Shown one piece after another: positions 7,677-15,183 of a stretch of 37,185 nt of DNA. The notes below the pieces were generated by a model that did not search any database, was not told the DNA's origin, and was given only the letters and a program-made list of their open reading frames with translations. Made by a program: the position numbers and the translations under genes. The stretch's first letter is position 1. Every line of letters starts with the position of its first letter. Source of the stretch: VRUE01 sp050258095 (lineage in GTDB: Bacteria; Actinomycetota; Thermoleophilia; Solirubrobacterales; 70-9); contig JBLMYD010000063.1 in NCBI GenBank assembly GCA_050258095.1, forward strand, positions 1-37,185, given 5' to 3'.

Positions 7677-9919
7677 TCCGCGCGTTCGCGAGCACCGACG
7701 AGCTGAGCACCCAAGAGCTTCGCGACGCCCCCGTTCACTGGCCCCGGCCCAGCGCGTTGGACGTGTCGCTGCAAGCCCTTGAGGGGGTAGGCCCGAAGAC
7801 GGCGGAAGCGGCGGAGCTGGCCGGGATCGCGACGGTCGGCGACTTGCTTCTGCGTTTCCCGCATCGGCACCGTGATTTGACCGTGGTGCCGATAGCGAGC
7901 TTGGAGGAAAAGAAGCAGGTGACGATCGCGGTCGAGGTGCTCGCTGGCGCTGGGCGGCCCTTCAGGCGCAGGGGGCTCTCGATCGTCAGCGCCAAGGTCG
8001 GCGATGAGTCAGGTTCCGTGCGTGCGACGTGGTTCAACCAACCGTGGCTGGCCGCGAAGCTCACTGCAGGTACACGCCTCCTTCTCACCGGCTCCCGGGA
8101 CAAACGTGGCTTCCGGGTCAGCGAATACGAGGTGCTCGATCGTGGCGGGAAGGGAGGGGGTGTCCCTCCGTCTTGCTGGGTTTTTCGCCAGGAGAGTCAG
8201 GCGGCTGTCCGCGGGCGTCACCGGGGCGAAAAACAGGACGCCGCTGCGCCGGAGGGACACCCCCTCCCTTCCCCTGGGTTGACCCCTATACATCCCGCCA
8301 CCGAGCAGCTGAAGGCAGCGCGAATCCGGCAATGGATGGAGCAGGCGATTCGATGGGCGGGCAACTTGCCTGAGGCGCTGCCGGCGGAGATGCGGATGAA
8401 GCGTCGCCTGGCCGGTGTTGCGGATGCCGTCAAGGCTGTGCACTTCCCAGACACCCCGGAGGATGTCGAGGAGGCGCGGGAGCGACTGAGGTTCGAAGAG
8501 CTGTTCCTCTACCAAGCCATTCTCGCGACGCGGAAGCGCTCGCACCGGGTTGCGCGGCCAGCGCCGCGGCTGGGGAGGCCGGGCGAGCAGGTGGAGCGGT
8601 GGCTCGATTCGCTGCCGTTTAAGCCCACCAAAGATCAGCTCAACGCATTTGACGAGATAGATGCCGACTTGGACTCGGGTCAGCCGATGCAGCGGTTGTT
8701 GATGGGGGAGGTTGGCTCGGGCAAGACCGTGGTTGCCGTGTACTCCATGCTTCGAGCGCTCGAAGCTGGGTTTCAGGCAGCTTTGATGGCGCCAACAGAG
8801 ACGCTGGCTGAACAGCACGCAATAACGCTTGGGGACTTGCTTGCGGAAGAAGCAACTCCCTTCGCCTTGCTGACCGGTTCGACCAAAGCTGCTCGGCGCA
8901 AGGAAGCGCTTGAGCGGCTTGCCACTGGTGAGCTGGGGTTGATCGTCGGCACCCACGCGCTGATCGAGCCGGACGTGCGGTTCGCGCGGCTGGGCGTCTG
9001 CGTGGTCGACGAGCAGCACCGGTTCGGGGTGCGGCAGCGCAAGGCGCTCGACTCGAAGGGGGTCGAGGGCATGGCTCCCCACGTGCTGCACATGACCGCG
9101 ACGCCGATCCCGCGCACGCTCTCGCTGACGGCCTACGGCGACCTCGACACGACGGCGCTGCACGAGCTGCCCTCCGGGCGCAAGCCGGTGGCGACCCGGA
9201 TCGTCGATGAGGACGAGCGGGCCGGCGCCTACGAGCTCATCCGCGCTCAGCTGCGCGCGGGCCGCCAGGCCTACGTCGTCTGCCCGCTGGTCGAGGAGTC
9301 CGAGAAGCTGCAGGGCCGCGCCGCCGAGGTCGAGGCCGAGCGCCTCGCCGCGGGCGAGCTCCGCGACTTCTCGGTCGGCGTCATCCACGGCCAGATGGCC
9401 TCCGCCGAGAAGGCGGCGGCGATGGAGGCCTTCGCCTCCGGCGCCACCGACGTGCTCGTCGCGACGACGGTGATCGAGGTCGGCATCGACGTCGCCAACG
9501 CGACGGTGATGGTGATCGAGGGGGCCGAGCGCTTCGGCGTCTCCCAGCTGCACCAGCTGCGCGGCAGGGTCGGCCGCGGCGAGCACGAGTCGGTCTGCCT
9601 GCTCTTCCCCGAAGAGGCGGGGGGGATGGCGCGGCGTCGCCTCAGGGCGGTCGAGCGCGAGAGCGACGGCTTCAAGCTCGCCGAGATCGACCTCAGCCTG
9701 CGCGGCGAGGGCGAGGTGCTGGGCACGCGCCAGCACGGCCTGCCGCGCTTCGCCGTCGCCGAGCTGCCCGAGGACACCGCGACGCTCGTCGCCGCCCGCG
9801 ACGAGGTCCTCGACCTGCTGCGCCGCCACGGCTCGCTCGACGCTCCCGAGCTCGGTCCCCTGCTCGAGGCCGCGCGCCGGCGCTTCGGCGCCGGCGCCGC
9901 CGACCCGATACCGCTTTGA
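7673..9919 (+). CDS. recG: ATP-dependent DNA helicase RecG, with an in-frame repeat insertion
   Basis: Branch-migrating helicase that remodels stalled forks and Holliday junctions. About residues 15-155 are the wedge/OB region (ALEGVGPKTAEAAELAG, SVRATWFNQPW). The helicase core has Walker A GEVGSGKT, DEQHRFGVRQR (motif II), MTATPIPRTL (motif III) and QLRGRVGRG (motif VI). GTG at 7673 overlaps the previous stop. About 42 residues between SEYEVLD and GLTPIHPATE (about 158-200) are not part of the family and are encoded by the palindromic element at 8148-8272; the frame stays open. Third codon positions are A/T-richer from 7673 to about 8945 than afterwards. 748 aa fits RecG plus the insertion. 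Confidence 0.95.
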   Translation: MIRAFASTDELSTQELRDAPVHWPRPSALDVSLQALEGVGPKTAEAAELAGIATVGDLLLRFPHRHRDLTVVPIASLEEKKQVTIAVEVLAGAGRPFRRRGLSIVSAKVGDESGSVRATWFNQPWLAAKLTAGTRLLLTGSRDKRGFRVSEYEVLDRGGKGGGVPPSCWVFRQESQAAVRGRHRGEKQDAAAPEGHPLPSPGLTPIHPATEQLKAARIRQWMEQAIRWAGNLPEALPAEMRMKRRLAGVADAVKAVHFPDTPEDVEEARERLRFEELFLYQAILATRKRSHRVARPAPRLGRPGEQVERWLDSLPFKPTKDQLNAFDEIDADLDSGQPMQRLLMGEVGSGKTVVAVYSMLRALEAGFQAALMAPTETLAEQHAITLGDLLAEEATPFALLTGSTKAARRKEALERLATGELGLIVGTHALIEPDVRFARLGVCVVDEQHRFGVRQRKALDSKGVEGMAPHVLHMTATPIPRTLSLTAYGDLDTTALHELPSGRKPVATRIVDEDERAGAYELIRAQLRAGRQAYVVCPLVEESEKLQGRAAEVEAERLAAGELRDFSVGVIHGQMASAEKAAAMEAFASGATDVLVATTVIEVGIDVANATVMVIEGAERFGVSQLHQLRGRVGRGEHESVCLLFPEEAGGMARRRLRAVERESDGFKLAEIDLSLRGEGEVLGTRQHGLPRFAVAELPEDTATLVAARDEVLDLLRRHGSLDAPELGPLLEAARRRFGAGAADPIPL
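8148..8272. repeat. Long palindromic element inside recG (125 bp)
   Basis: Perfect 23-bp inverted arms at 8148-8170 and 8250-8272 are G-rich outside (GGAAGGGAGGGGGTGTCCC). A second perfect 10-bp pair, GTTTTTCGCC (8180-8189) and its complement (8225-8234), lies inside. It shares GTCTTG and TTTTTCGC with the element at 29488-29599. It lies wholly within recG and is translated without a stop, adding a Gly/Arg/Pro-rich peptide to the OB-wedge region. Confidence 0.88.
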
Positions 9920-9942
9920 GCAGGCGCTTGCTGCTGGCCCTT

Positions 9943-9948
9943 TAGGTT
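9943..9948 (+). promoter_or_regulatory. -10 box TAGGTT of rsmD-coaD
   Basis: TAGGTT ends exactly 6 nt before the GTG of rsmD, which would put transcription start at the start codon (leaderless). No Shine-Dalgarno is present. Confidence 0.5.
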
Positions 9949-9954
9949 TGTGGT

Positions 9955-10499
9955 GTGCGCGTTATCGGTGGCGAGTTCGGGGGGCAGAGGCTGGTTGCGC
10001 CGCGGGGGTGGAAGGTGCGGCCGACGTCGGACCGGGCGCGGGAGGCGATCTTCTCGGTGCTCGGCGAGCGCGTCGCCGGGGCGGCCGTCCTCGACCTCTA
10101 CTGCGGGACGGGGGCGCTGGCGATCGAGGCGCTCTCGCGCGGGGCCGCGCGCGCCACGCTGGTCGATCGCGACACGCGGGCGGCGCTCGGCAACGTCGAG
10201 CGGCTCGGCCTCGGCGAGCGGGCGGAGCTGGTGCGGGCCGACGTCTCGCGCTGGCTCGCGGGCAGGGCGGAGGACGAGGCTCCGCCGCGCTACGACCTCG
10301 TCTTCGTCGATGCCCCCTATAGACTCGCCGACCGCGTGGGACGGGAACTGGACAGTCACCTGCCGCGGCTGCTTGCGCCGGCGGGCAGGGCGATCGTCGA
10401 GAGCGGCGCGCGCAAGCCGCTGCCGATCGAGTCGCTGCCGCGCCTGCGCCGGCGCCGCTACGGCGCCGCCGACGTCTCGATCTACGGGGAGGAGGGCTG

Positions 10500-10500
<1 letters not shown>
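9955..10500 (+). CDS. rsmD: 16S rRNA (guanine966-N2)-methyltransferase RsmD
   Basis: Methylates G966 of 16S rRNA using S-adenosylmethionine. The 181-aa protein begins MRVIGGEFGGQRL, then RPTSDRAREAIFSVL, the SAM-binding motif VLDLYCGTGALAIEALSRGA, and the catalytic loop FVDAPYRLAD. The family's motif IV is normally DPPY, so DAPY is a substitution at the second position. Start GTG 9955 gives the usual N-terminus. The stop overlaps the coaD start (TGATG). The rsmD-coaD order is conserved in many bacteria. Confidence 0.93.
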
Positions 10501-11000
<500 letters not shown>

Positions 11001-11030
11001 GCTTCCGGCCAGAGGGGAGTGGGCGAGAGC

Positions 11031-11081
11031 TTGCAAAAAGGCGAGGAAATGAGGGCTTCTTCACCGAAATCGCCTCTTGCA
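11031..11081 (+). terminator. Imperfect hairpin after coaD
   Basis: TTGCAAAAAGGCGA (11031-11044) pairs with TCGCCTCTTGCA (11070-11081), with one bulge and a loop of about 25 nt. It lies 30 nt after the coaD stop and just before the next promoter box. There is no U-tract, as is common for actinobacterial terminators. Confidence 0.4.
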
Positions 11082-11083
11082 CG

Positions 11084-11089
11084 TAGGCT
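11084..11089 (+). promoter_or_regulatory. -10 box TAGGCT before SepIVA-like gene
   Basis: TAGGCT lies 12 nt before the ATG at 11102. No clear Shine-Dalgarno is present, so a leader of about 5 nt is inferred. Confidence 0.35.
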
Positions 11090-11101
11090 TACGACCTGCT
11101 G

Positions 11102-11581
11102 ATGGACGTTCTCGTTCTCATAGACAAGCTCGACGATGTCGTGCACAACGCCCGGCCCGTGCCTCTCACGGACCAGGTTCGCGTCGATCGCGAGGAGATC
11201 TACGACCTGCTCGACCAGATGCGGGCGACGATTCCCGAGGAGATCAAGCAGGCGCGCTGGATCGTCAAGGAGCGTCAGGAGATGCTGGCCGAGGCCAAGC
11301 GCGAGGCCGAGCGCATCGTGCGCGAGGCGCGCGAGCAGCAGGCTCGCCTGATCTCCGACGAGGAGGTCACCAAGCAGGCCGAGCGCGCCGCCGACGAGAT
11401 CGTCGAGGACGCCCGCACCCGCGAGCGCGAGATCCGGCTCGGCGCCGAGGACTACGCCGACGAGATCCTCAACACGCTCGAGGTCAACCTGCAGAAGTTT
11501 CTCGCTGCTGTGCAGCGCGGGCGGGACCGGCTCGCCGGGCGGGATGAAGAGCCCGTCGCGGAGCTGGACGAGCAGGCGTAG
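11102..11581 (+). CDS. DivIVA-like coiled-coil protein (SepIVA-like)
   Basis: A 159-aa protein. The N-terminal about 55 residues (MDVLVLIDKLDDVVHNARPV, later DREEIYDLLDQMRATIPEEI) resemble the N-terminal block of mycobacterial SepIVA (Rv2927c), a septum-associated DivIVA-type protein. Residues 60-150 are a charged coiled coil (KREAERIVREAREQQARL; YADEILNTLEVNLQKFLAAV). Rv2927c is followed by the yceD-like gene, rnc, smc and ftsY, and the same set follows here, which supports the call. The protein is shorter than the mycobacterial one, with fewer coiled-coil repeats. A role in cell division or envelope growth is inferred. Confidence 0.75.
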   Translation: MDVLVLIDKLDDVVHNARPVPLTDQVRVDREEIYDLLDQMRATIPEEIKQARWIVKERQEMLAEAKREAERIVREAREQQARLISDEEVTKQAERAADEIVEDARTREREIRLGAEDYADEILNTLEVNLQKFLAAVQRGRDRLAGRDEEPVAELDEQA

Positions 11582-11592
11582 CGCCTGTTGTA

Positions 11593-11707
11593 GGGAGGGT
11601 GGGGGCAGCCCTGCTCTCTCAACTTTTTCTGAAGACAGGTTGCGACTGTCCGTTGACGCCGCCCCAGAAAAAGTACAAGCCGTTCGCAGGGCCACCCCCA
11701 CCCTCCT
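11593..11707. repeat. Long palindromic element (115 bp)
   Basis: Outer arms 11593-11614 and 11686-11707 (22 bp, 3 mismatches) open GGGAGGGTGGGGGCAGCCC. The inner pair ACTTTTTCTG (11622-11631) / CAGAAAAAGT (11665-11674) is perfect. A GACAG/CTGTC stem lies at the centre. AAAAAGTACAAG at 11669-11680 is the exact complement of CTTGTACTTTTT in the element at 29488-29599. It lies between the convergent SepIVA-like and yceD genes and fills the gap. Confidence 0.82.
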
Positions 11708-11721
11708 CACGAACGGTTCTA

Positions 11722-12246
11722 CTACTCCTTCAGCTTTAGCTCCTTGAGCTTGGCCCAGCGCGGGTCGGGGGCGGGCTCATGCTCGTGTGCTGAGGGATTG
11801 GCGTCGTTCAGCGACTCTCCACAAATCGGGCAGAGGCCGGCGCAGTCGGGGCGGCAGAGGAACTGCGTGGGGGCGGCGAGGACGGCGGCGTCGTGGGCCC
11901 AGCGGCCGAGGTCGAGCTCGTCGTCGATGACGTAGGGGCTGCGCAGCTCTTCGTCCTCGGTGCCCTCCTGGGAGACCTCGCGGGCGTCGACCTCCGTCTC
12001 CAGCTCGCCGTCGGCGAGGCAGCGCATGCAGGGACCCTCGATCCGCAGGGGAAGACGCAGACGGAAGGCGTAGCCGCTGCTGTGCCGGGAGACGTCGAGG
12101 CGGGCCTGCACGGTCGCGGGCGCGACGGCGTAGACCTGCCCGCCCAGCTCCAGCGGCTGCAGGTGCACCGGCACCTCGATCCGGCGCCCCTCGCCGTGGG
12201 AGAGCGAGAGCCGCCCGAGGTCGATGATCGTTGACGCTTCAGCCAT
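11722..12246 (-). CDS. YceD/DUF177 family protein
   Basis: A 174-aa member of the YceD family, small proteins linked to 23S rRNA/ribosome assembly in some bacteria and nearly always encoded directly before rpmF. Seen: GPCMRCLADGELETEVDAREV in the middle and the Cys-rich CRPDCAGLCPICGESLN near the end, giving CxxC-type metal-binding candidates. A GGAGGGAG Shine-Dalgarno precedes ATG 12246. Here the gene is on the opposite strand to rpmF and separated from it by a methyltransferase and a palindromic element, which breaks the usual operon. Confidence 0.88.
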   Translation of the reverse strand: MAEASTIIDLGRLSLSHGEGRRIEVPVHLQPLELGGQVYAVAPATVQARLDVSRHSSGYAFRLRLPLRIEGPCMRCLADGELETEVDAREVSQEGTEDEELRSPYVIDDELDLGRWAHDAAVLAAPTQFLCRPDCAGLCPICGESLNDANPSAHEHEPAPDPRWAKLKELKLKE

Positions 12247-12301
12247 TGCCCTCCCTCCGCTTGCGCCAGCCCTAAAGTCTGCCTGCAGACGAGGTTACGC
12301 A

Positions 12302-12799
12302 ATGAATCGATTCGACTGGACACCCGAGGTCTACCTGGAGCGGATCCGCGCCCAGGTTCCGCGCTACGACGAGCTGCAGGAAGAGGCGATCGCCGCGATC
12401 CCCTTTCCGCCCGAGCGGGTGCTGGAGCTGGGCATGGGGACGGGGGAGACGACCCGCCGCCTGATCGAGGCCTTCCCCGACGCCTGGGTGGTCGGCCTCG
12501 ATTCCAGCCCCGACATGGTCTTCCGCGCCCGCCAGGCCTACGACGACGTCCAGCTCGCCCGCATGGAGGACCCGCTCCCCGACGGCCCCTGGGACCTCGT
12601 CATCTCCGTCCTCTCGGTGGAGGATCTGTCGGATGACCAGCTTGAAGCCCTCTGCCGCCGCGTCAAAGAGCACTCCCGCGCCCTCGTCATCGGGGACGCC
12701 TTCGAGCCACAAAAGCTCAAGAACCTCCTGGCCTGGTCGGCAGGCGAGGTCACATGGCAGGCCGACGGACTCGCGGTCGTACGAGCTGTTTACAAGTAG
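12302..12799 (+). CDS. SAM-dependent class I methyltransferase
   Basis: 165-aa Rossmann-fold methyltransferase. The SAM motif VLELGMGTGETTRRLIEAFP (about residues 41-60) is followed by an acidic residue in VVGLDSSPDM, and the post-II motif is GPWDLVISVLSVEDL. The substrate cannot be deduced; DNA, rRNA or small molecule are all possible. ATG 12302 is preferred because GAGG lies about 8 nt upstream and the sequence from there is natural (MNRFDWTPEVYLERI). It diverges from yceD across 55 bp, with TAAAGT at 12273-12278 as a possible -10. Confidence 0.85.
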   Translation: MNRFDWTPEVYLERIRAQVPRYDELQEEAIAAIPFPPERVLELGMGTGETTRRLIEAFPDAWVVGLDSSPDMVFRARQAYDDVQLARMEDPLPDGPWDLVISVLSVEDLSDDQLEALCRRVKEHSRALVIGDAFEPQKLKNLLAWSAGEVTWQADGLAVVRAVYK

Positions 12800-12807
12800 C
12801 GCATCTC

Positions 12808-12900
12808 GCGCGGGTGGCGCGGTGGCAGGGGGTCCCCCATAGCGCAGGGCGCGAAGGCGCCCGAGCACATGGGGGAAAGCCACCGCGACAGGACCCGCGC
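12808..12900. repeat. Palindromic element (93 bp)
   Basis: Nested complementary blocks: GCGCGGG (12808-12814) with CCCGCGC (12894-12900), CGCGGTGGC (12818-12826) with GCCACCGCG (12879-12887), and CCCCCAT (12834-12840) with ATGGGGG (12869-12875). A GGCGC/GCGCC mini-hairpin sits at the centre. It lies between the methyltransferase and rpmF. Its right end, GCGACAGGACCCGCGCG (12885-12901), recurs at 29-45. Confidence 0.75.
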
Positions 12901-12921
12901 GCCAATACGCCAGTCACCAGG

Positions 12922-12927
12922 TACCAT
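12922..12927 (+). promoter_or_regulatory. -10 box TACCAT of rpmF-plsX-acpP-rnc
   Basis: TACCAT ends 10 nt before the rpmF ATG. It is the same hexamer and spacing as at rpmB, with no Shine-Dalgarno. It probably drives the tightly packed rpmF-plsX-acpP-rnc group. Confidence 0.5.
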
Positions 12928-12937
12928 CCCGCAACCC

Positions 12938-13153
12938 ATGGCCGTCCCGAAGAAGAGAACGTCCAGCGCTCGCAGGGATAAGCGGCGCGCCCAGCACAAA
13001 GCCGGCAAGGCCCGCCTCAACAGCTGTCCGCGCTGCCATAGCCCGCGACTGCCGCACCGGGTCTGCCCGACCTGCGGGACCTATGCCGGTCGCGACGTGA
13101 TCGTGCACAAAGTCGTCGACCCGACGGCGGCTCCCTCTCCTGACGCCGAGTAG
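12938..13153 (+). CDS. rpmF: 50S ribosomal protein L32
   Basis: 71-aa large-subunit protein: MAVPKKRTSSARRDKRRA N-terminus, then the zinc ribbon CPRCHS...CPTCGTYAGR. Length is slightly above average because of a Pro/Ala-rich tail (DPTAAPSPDAE). ATG 12938 gives the invariant MAVPK start. It is 2 nt from plsX, the conserved rpmF-plsX pairing that ties ribosome and membrane-lipid synthesis. Confidence 0.97.
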   Translation: MAVPKKRTSSARRDKRRAQHKAGKARLNSCPRCHSPRLPHRVCPTCGTYAGRDVIVHKVVDPTAAPSPDAE

Positions 13154-13155
13154 CC

Positions 13156-14184
13156 GTGGGCGTCACCGTCGCCCTTGACGGGTTCGGCGCAGAGCAGGGC
13201 TTCGATGTGCTCGCTGAGGGAGCGCGGATGGCGGCTGCCGACGGGATTCGCTTGCGCGTCTTCGGCTCGCCCGCTGAGCTGAGCTTCGAGGGCCTCGACG
13301 GCATCGAGTTGATCCCCACCGACGAGTGGATCGGCAACGACGAGAACCCCGTCGCCGCCGTGCGCGAGAAGAGGGAGGCGTCGGTGGTCAGGGCCGCAGC
13401 CGACGTCGCCGGGGGACGCTCGGCCGCGATGGTCAGCCCGGGCTCGACCGGCGCGACGATGGCCGCCGCAACCTTCGGCCTGCGTCGCCTCAAGGGCGTC
13501 CAGCGCCCCGCCCTCGCCGTCCAGCTGCCCGTCCCCGGCAAGCCGGTGCTCTTCCTCGACGTCGGCGCCAACGTCGACGTGCGCGCCCAGCACCTCGTCC
13601 AGTTCGCCTTCCTCGGCGCCGCCTTCAGCGAGGCCGTGCTCGGCGTCGAGCGACCGCGCGTCGGTCTCCTCTCCGTCGGCGAGGAGGCGGGCAAGGGCCG
13701 CGAGGAGGTCGCCGCCGCCCACGAGCTCCTCGCCGCCGCCACGGGGATCGAGTTCGCCGGCAACGTCGAGGGCCGCGATCTGCCGGCCGGGGTCGCCGAC
13801 GTCGTCGTCACCGACGGCTTCACCGGCAACGTCGCGCTGAAGCTGATGGAGGGAACGGCCAAGGCGGTGACCGGGGCGATCCGCGACGCCGCCCGCTCGA
13901 ACCCGCTCGCCGCTCTCGGCGGCCTGCTGATGCGTCCCGCGCTCGGCGGTCTGCGGCGCGAGCTGGCGCCCGACACGACCGGCGGCGCGATCCTGCTCGG
14001 CCTCAACGGCGTCGCCGTCGTCGGCCACGGCAGCTCCGGCGCCGGGGGCATCGCCAACGCCGTGCGCCTCGCCGCCCGCTGCGTCGAGGTCGACGCGGTG
14101 CAGCGCACGGCGGCGCTGCTGCGCGCGGGTGGCGCCGGACGCGCGGCTCTCGCCGAATCGCGTGACGCCGGGGGCGCGGCGTGA
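13156..14184 (+). CDS. plsX: Phosphate acyltransferase PlsX
   Basis: Converts acyl-ACP to acyl-phosphate, which feeds PlsY in the first step of glycerophospholipid synthesis. Seen: VSPGSTGATMAAATF, FLDVGANVDVRAQHLVQF, VGLLSVGEEAGKG, VTDGFTGNVALKLMEG and the end GGAILLGLNGVAVVGHGSS. 342 aa is normal. The N-terminal loop reads VALDGFGAEQG where most PlsX proteins have a DAMGGD-type sequence, so the GGD is missing. GTG 13156 starts 2 nt after rpmF. acpP follows. Confidence 0.95.
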   Translation: MGVTVALDGFGAEQGFDVLAEGARMAAADGIRLRVFGSPAELSFEGLDGIELIPTDEWIGNDENPVAAVREKREASVVRAAADVAGGRSAAMVSPGSTGATMAAATFGLRRLKGVQRPALAVQLPVPGKPVLFLDVGANVDVRAQHLVQFAFLGAAFSEAVLGVERPRVGLLSVGEEAGKGREEVAAAHELLAAATGIEFAGNVEGRDLPAGVADVVVTDGFTGNVALKLMEGTAKAVTGAIRDAARSNPLAALGGLLMRPALGGLRRELAPDTTGGAILLGLNGVAVVGHGSSGAGGIANAVRLAARCVEVDAVQRTAALLRAGGAGRAALAESRDAGGAA

Positions 14185-14197
14185 TAGGAACTCCCCG

Positions 14198-14443
14198 ATG
14201 ACGCGTGAGGAGGTCCTCACCCTGGTGCGCGAGCACCTCGCCGAGGAGCTGGAAGTCGACGCAGCCGAGATCGGCGAGGCGACGCGCTTCAAGGAGGACC
14301 TCGACGCCGATTCGCTCGACCTCTACGAGCTGGTGATGGAGCTCGAGGACCGCTACGGGATCTCGGTATCCGAGGAGCAGGCGTCGAAGATCGCCACGGT
14401 CGGCGACGCCGTCGAGTTCGTGCTCGCGCACGCGCCGGCGTGA
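14198..14443 (+). CDS. acpP: Acyl carrier protein
   Basis: 81-aa four-helix carrier of growing fatty-acyl chains. The phosphopantetheine attachment motif is DADSLDLYEL, with Ser39. The flanking helix (ELVMELEDRYGISVSEEQAS) is typical. ATG 14198 is chosen for its length and for the AGGAA about 7 nt upstream. The stop overlaps the rnc GTG by 4 nt. The plsX-acpP-rnc order is widespread. Confidence 0.95.
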   Translation: MTREEVLTLVREHLAEELEVDAAEIGEATRFKEDLDADSLDLYELVMELEDRYGISVSEEQASKIATVGDAVEFVLAHAPA

Positions 14444-15117
14444 GCGTCGCCGCCCTCACGAAGCTGATCGCCTCCCTGCCGGAGGGTTTACGCGCGCAGG
14501 CCCTGACCCACTCCTCCTGGACCGAGGACCGCGCCGACTCCTACGAGCGCCTCGCCTACCTCGGCGACAGCGCCCTGGCGCTAGCCGTCGCCGAAGACCT
14601 GGTCGAGCGCTTTCCCGACGTCGACGCCGGCGGCCTGACCAAGATCCACAACCAGGCCGTGCGCGGCGTCTCCTGCGCCGAAGTCGGCCGCGAGCTCGGC
14701 GTCCCCAAGATGCTGCGCGAAAACGAGCCGGGGGACATGCAGTCCGGCATCCCCGCCGAGATCCTGCTCGCCGGCGAGCGCCCGGTGCCCGAGGCGACCG
14801 AGGCGCTGATCGGCGCCTGCCTGCTCGCCTTCGGCTTCGAGCGGGTCTCGAAGGCGGTGGCGGAGGCGTTCGAGGGGCGGATCGAACACGCCGCCGAGAC
14901 GCGGGTCGACTTCAAGTCGGCGCTGCAGGAGCTGCTGGCGCGACGCCGCTCCCGCGTCAGCTACGAGATCACCGCCGAATCCGGCCCCCCGCACCAGCGC
15001 ACCTTCGAAGTCGTTGCGATCGTCGACTCCGAGCCGGTCGGCGAGGGAGCGGGGCGGAGCAAGAAGGCGGCCGAGCAGGCCGCGGCCGAGCAGGCCCTGA
15101 AGCGGCTCGGCGGCTAG
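14440..15117 (+). CDS. rnc: Ribonuclease III family protein, catalytic residues altered
   Basis: Double-stranded-RNA endonuclease family: RNase III fold (about 1-145) plus a C-terminal dsRNA-binding domain (about 155-222: DFKSALQELLARRRSRVSYE, ending SKKAAEQAAAEQALKRL). 225 aa is normal. The signature reads YERLAYLGDSAL, so the second metal-binding Glu (E41 in E. coli) is Ala39. The acidic residues of the DEGD segment are replaced (DAGG, 62-65), and the second site reads EATEAL, so E. coli D114 is Glu118. Glu36, Asp43 and Glu121 remain. The frame is intact and the RNA-binding domain well preserved, so it may bind dsRNA without normal cleavage. GTG start overlaps acpP. Confidence 0.88.
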   Translation: MSVAALTKLIASLPEGLRAQALTHSSWTEDRADSYERLAYLGDSALALAVAEDLVERFPDVDAGGLTKIHNQAVRGVSCAEVGRELGVPKMLRENEPGDMQSGIPAEILLAGERPVPEATEALIGACLLAFGFERVSKAVAEAFEGRIEHAAETRVDFKSALQELLARRRSRVSYEITAESGPPHQRTFEVVAIVDSEPVGEGAGRSKKAAEQAAAEQALKRLGG

Positions 15118-15183
15118 CCTGGCGGTATCCCGTCCGGGCCAGGCGAGAGCCTGTGCGCCCGGAGAGCCGAGGGACCGGAGCAC

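Noticed and set aside
7673..9919. recG as a pseudogene broken by the repeat
   Set aside because: The frame is open through the element and all helicase motifs downstream are intact.
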